A DNA stretch of 64,000 nt, taken from Tsukamurella pseudospumae (GTDB taxonomy: Bacteria > Actinomycetota > Actinomycetes > Mycobacteriales > Mycobacteriaceae). The DNA lies in contig NZ_LSRE01000050.1 of assembly GCF_001575205.1 (NCBI RefSeq), forward strand, positions 62,001 to 126,000, read 5' to 3'. The position numbers and the translations under genes are program-made. The notes under the pieces were generated by a model that saw only the letters and a list, made by a program, of their open reading frames with translations, was not told where the DNA came from and made no database searches. Below are positions 63,548 to 64,000 of this stretch, piece after piece. Positions within the stretch are counted from its first letter, which is position 1, and each line of letters opens with the position of its first letter.

Positions 63548-64000
63548 CGCACGATCCCCTTCGCGGCGTCGGCGGCGAGGCCGGTCTGGAGGGCTTCCTG
63601 CCAGTACTTGTGCTGCACGGGATACAGGCCCTCGTCCTCGTTCTTCACGCCCGAGGAGACGACCCCGGTCATGCCGAGCACGTTCGCCACCTCGTCCGGT
63701 CCGGTGAGCCAGTGCTCCGCGCCGCGGCTCATGTCGTTCCACTGGGACGCGGTCGCGAGGAAGGTCTTCTGGCAGCTGCGGAACTCCTCGAGGTCGTCCG
63801 GCGTCGCCATGCCCGAGGCGTTGAAGAAGTCCTCGTACTGGCGGATCCGCCAGGAGCGGTTCTCCTTCGACTCCCCCTTCGGGGCGATGCAGTAGATGGT
63901 GACCTCGGTCTTGTCCACGCTGATGGGGCGGAAGTGCCGGATCTGCGTGGAGAACTGGTCCATCAGGTACACGTTCGGATACAGGCACAGGTTGCGGGAG
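63544..64000 (-). CDS. benA: Benzoate 1,2-dioxygenase large subunit (3' part; gene runs off the window)
   Basis: The reverse-strand frame is open to the window edge and encodes the last 151 residues of the alpha subunit: [20 protein letters not shown], then [20 protein letters not shown], and [20 protein letters not shown]. The Rieske and mononuclear iron parts lie outside. It catalyses cis-dihydroxylation of benzoate using electrons from BenC. benA-benB-benCD are tightly spaced with overlapping codons, so they form one operon that extends beyond the window. Confidence 0.93.
   Translation of the reverse strand, partial: SRNLCLYPNVYLMDQFSTQIRHFRPISVDKTEVTIYCIAPKGESKENRSWRIRQYEDFFNASGMATPDDLEEFRSCQKTFLATASQWNDMSRGAEHWLTGPDEVANVLGMTGVVSSGVKNEDEGLYPVQHKYWQEALQTGLAADAAKGIVR

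Overview
The window is GC-rich actinobacterial DNA. Gene content and order point to the Mycobacteriales, probably Tsukamurella or a close relative; this is inferred from protein families and synteny, not from a marker gene. Mycobacterial hallmarks are the LpqY-SugABC trehalose importer, WhiB2, F420 synthesis (FbiA/FbiB), the ManA/TobH/ManB mannose set, GpgS, a FolP2-like protein and FadD6. Many genes have a TANNNT -10 hexamer 6-8 nt before the start codon, the pattern of leaderless mRNAs.

Layout. 1-11.6 kb: LpqZ-like lipoprotein, CorA, SUFU-domain protein, LacI regulator with divergent alpha-glucosidase, ParB-like protein with phosphoesterase, and the trehalose importer. 11.7-18.1 kb: diiron oxygenase with TetR, a small membrane/winged-helix regulator pair, a gene-poor stretch with a 36-bp palindrome, and an MgtE-like/DUF1003 operon. 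18.2-22.6 kb: AhcY, a double SMI1/KNR4 protein and an amino-acid permease. 22.6-24.9 kb: an accessory patch holding an ABC exporter, a 42-residue Trp-rich peptide gene and an orphan Phd-type antitoxin. 24.9-33.6 kb: manA-tobH-manB, DUF3499, a degenerate zincin, whiB2, fbiA-fbiB and a Nudix protein. 33.6-37.1 kb: small unassigned genes, an orphan antitoxin-like gene, a hydrolase and an SDR. 37.2-50.3 kb: glgC/glgA, RlmA-like methylase, DUF3117, DivIVA-like protein, erythromycin-esterase-like protein with a double MerR regulator, a second membrane/winged-helix pair, gpgS-folP2-fadD6, two LOG proteins and dapE. 50.4-54.6 kb: a two-gene permease, TetR with DUF4383 protein, dapD and a small exported protein. 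54.7-64 kb: an AcoR-like regulator with an aldehyde dehydrogenase, a LAL regulator, and benzoate dioxygenase genes in which BenC, a GntR-type FCD domain and BenD are one polypeptide.

Compared with M. tuberculosis, the order joins blocks near Rv1231c-Rv1244, Rv3248c-Rv3262 and Rv1201c-Rv1213. Several genes serve linked pathways: trehalose uptake with glucan breakdown and synthesis, mannose activation for envelope glycans, GpgS for methylglucose lipopolysaccharide, and DapD/DapE for lysine and diaminopimelate.

The most unusual signals are: the Trp-rich peptide gene next to its exporter; the BenC-FCD-BenD fusion; an octamer (GACGGTGC) seen about 75 times on the two strands; and a large hairpin repeat present in two related copies. 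No rRNA, tRNA, CRISPR array or insertion sequence was seen.
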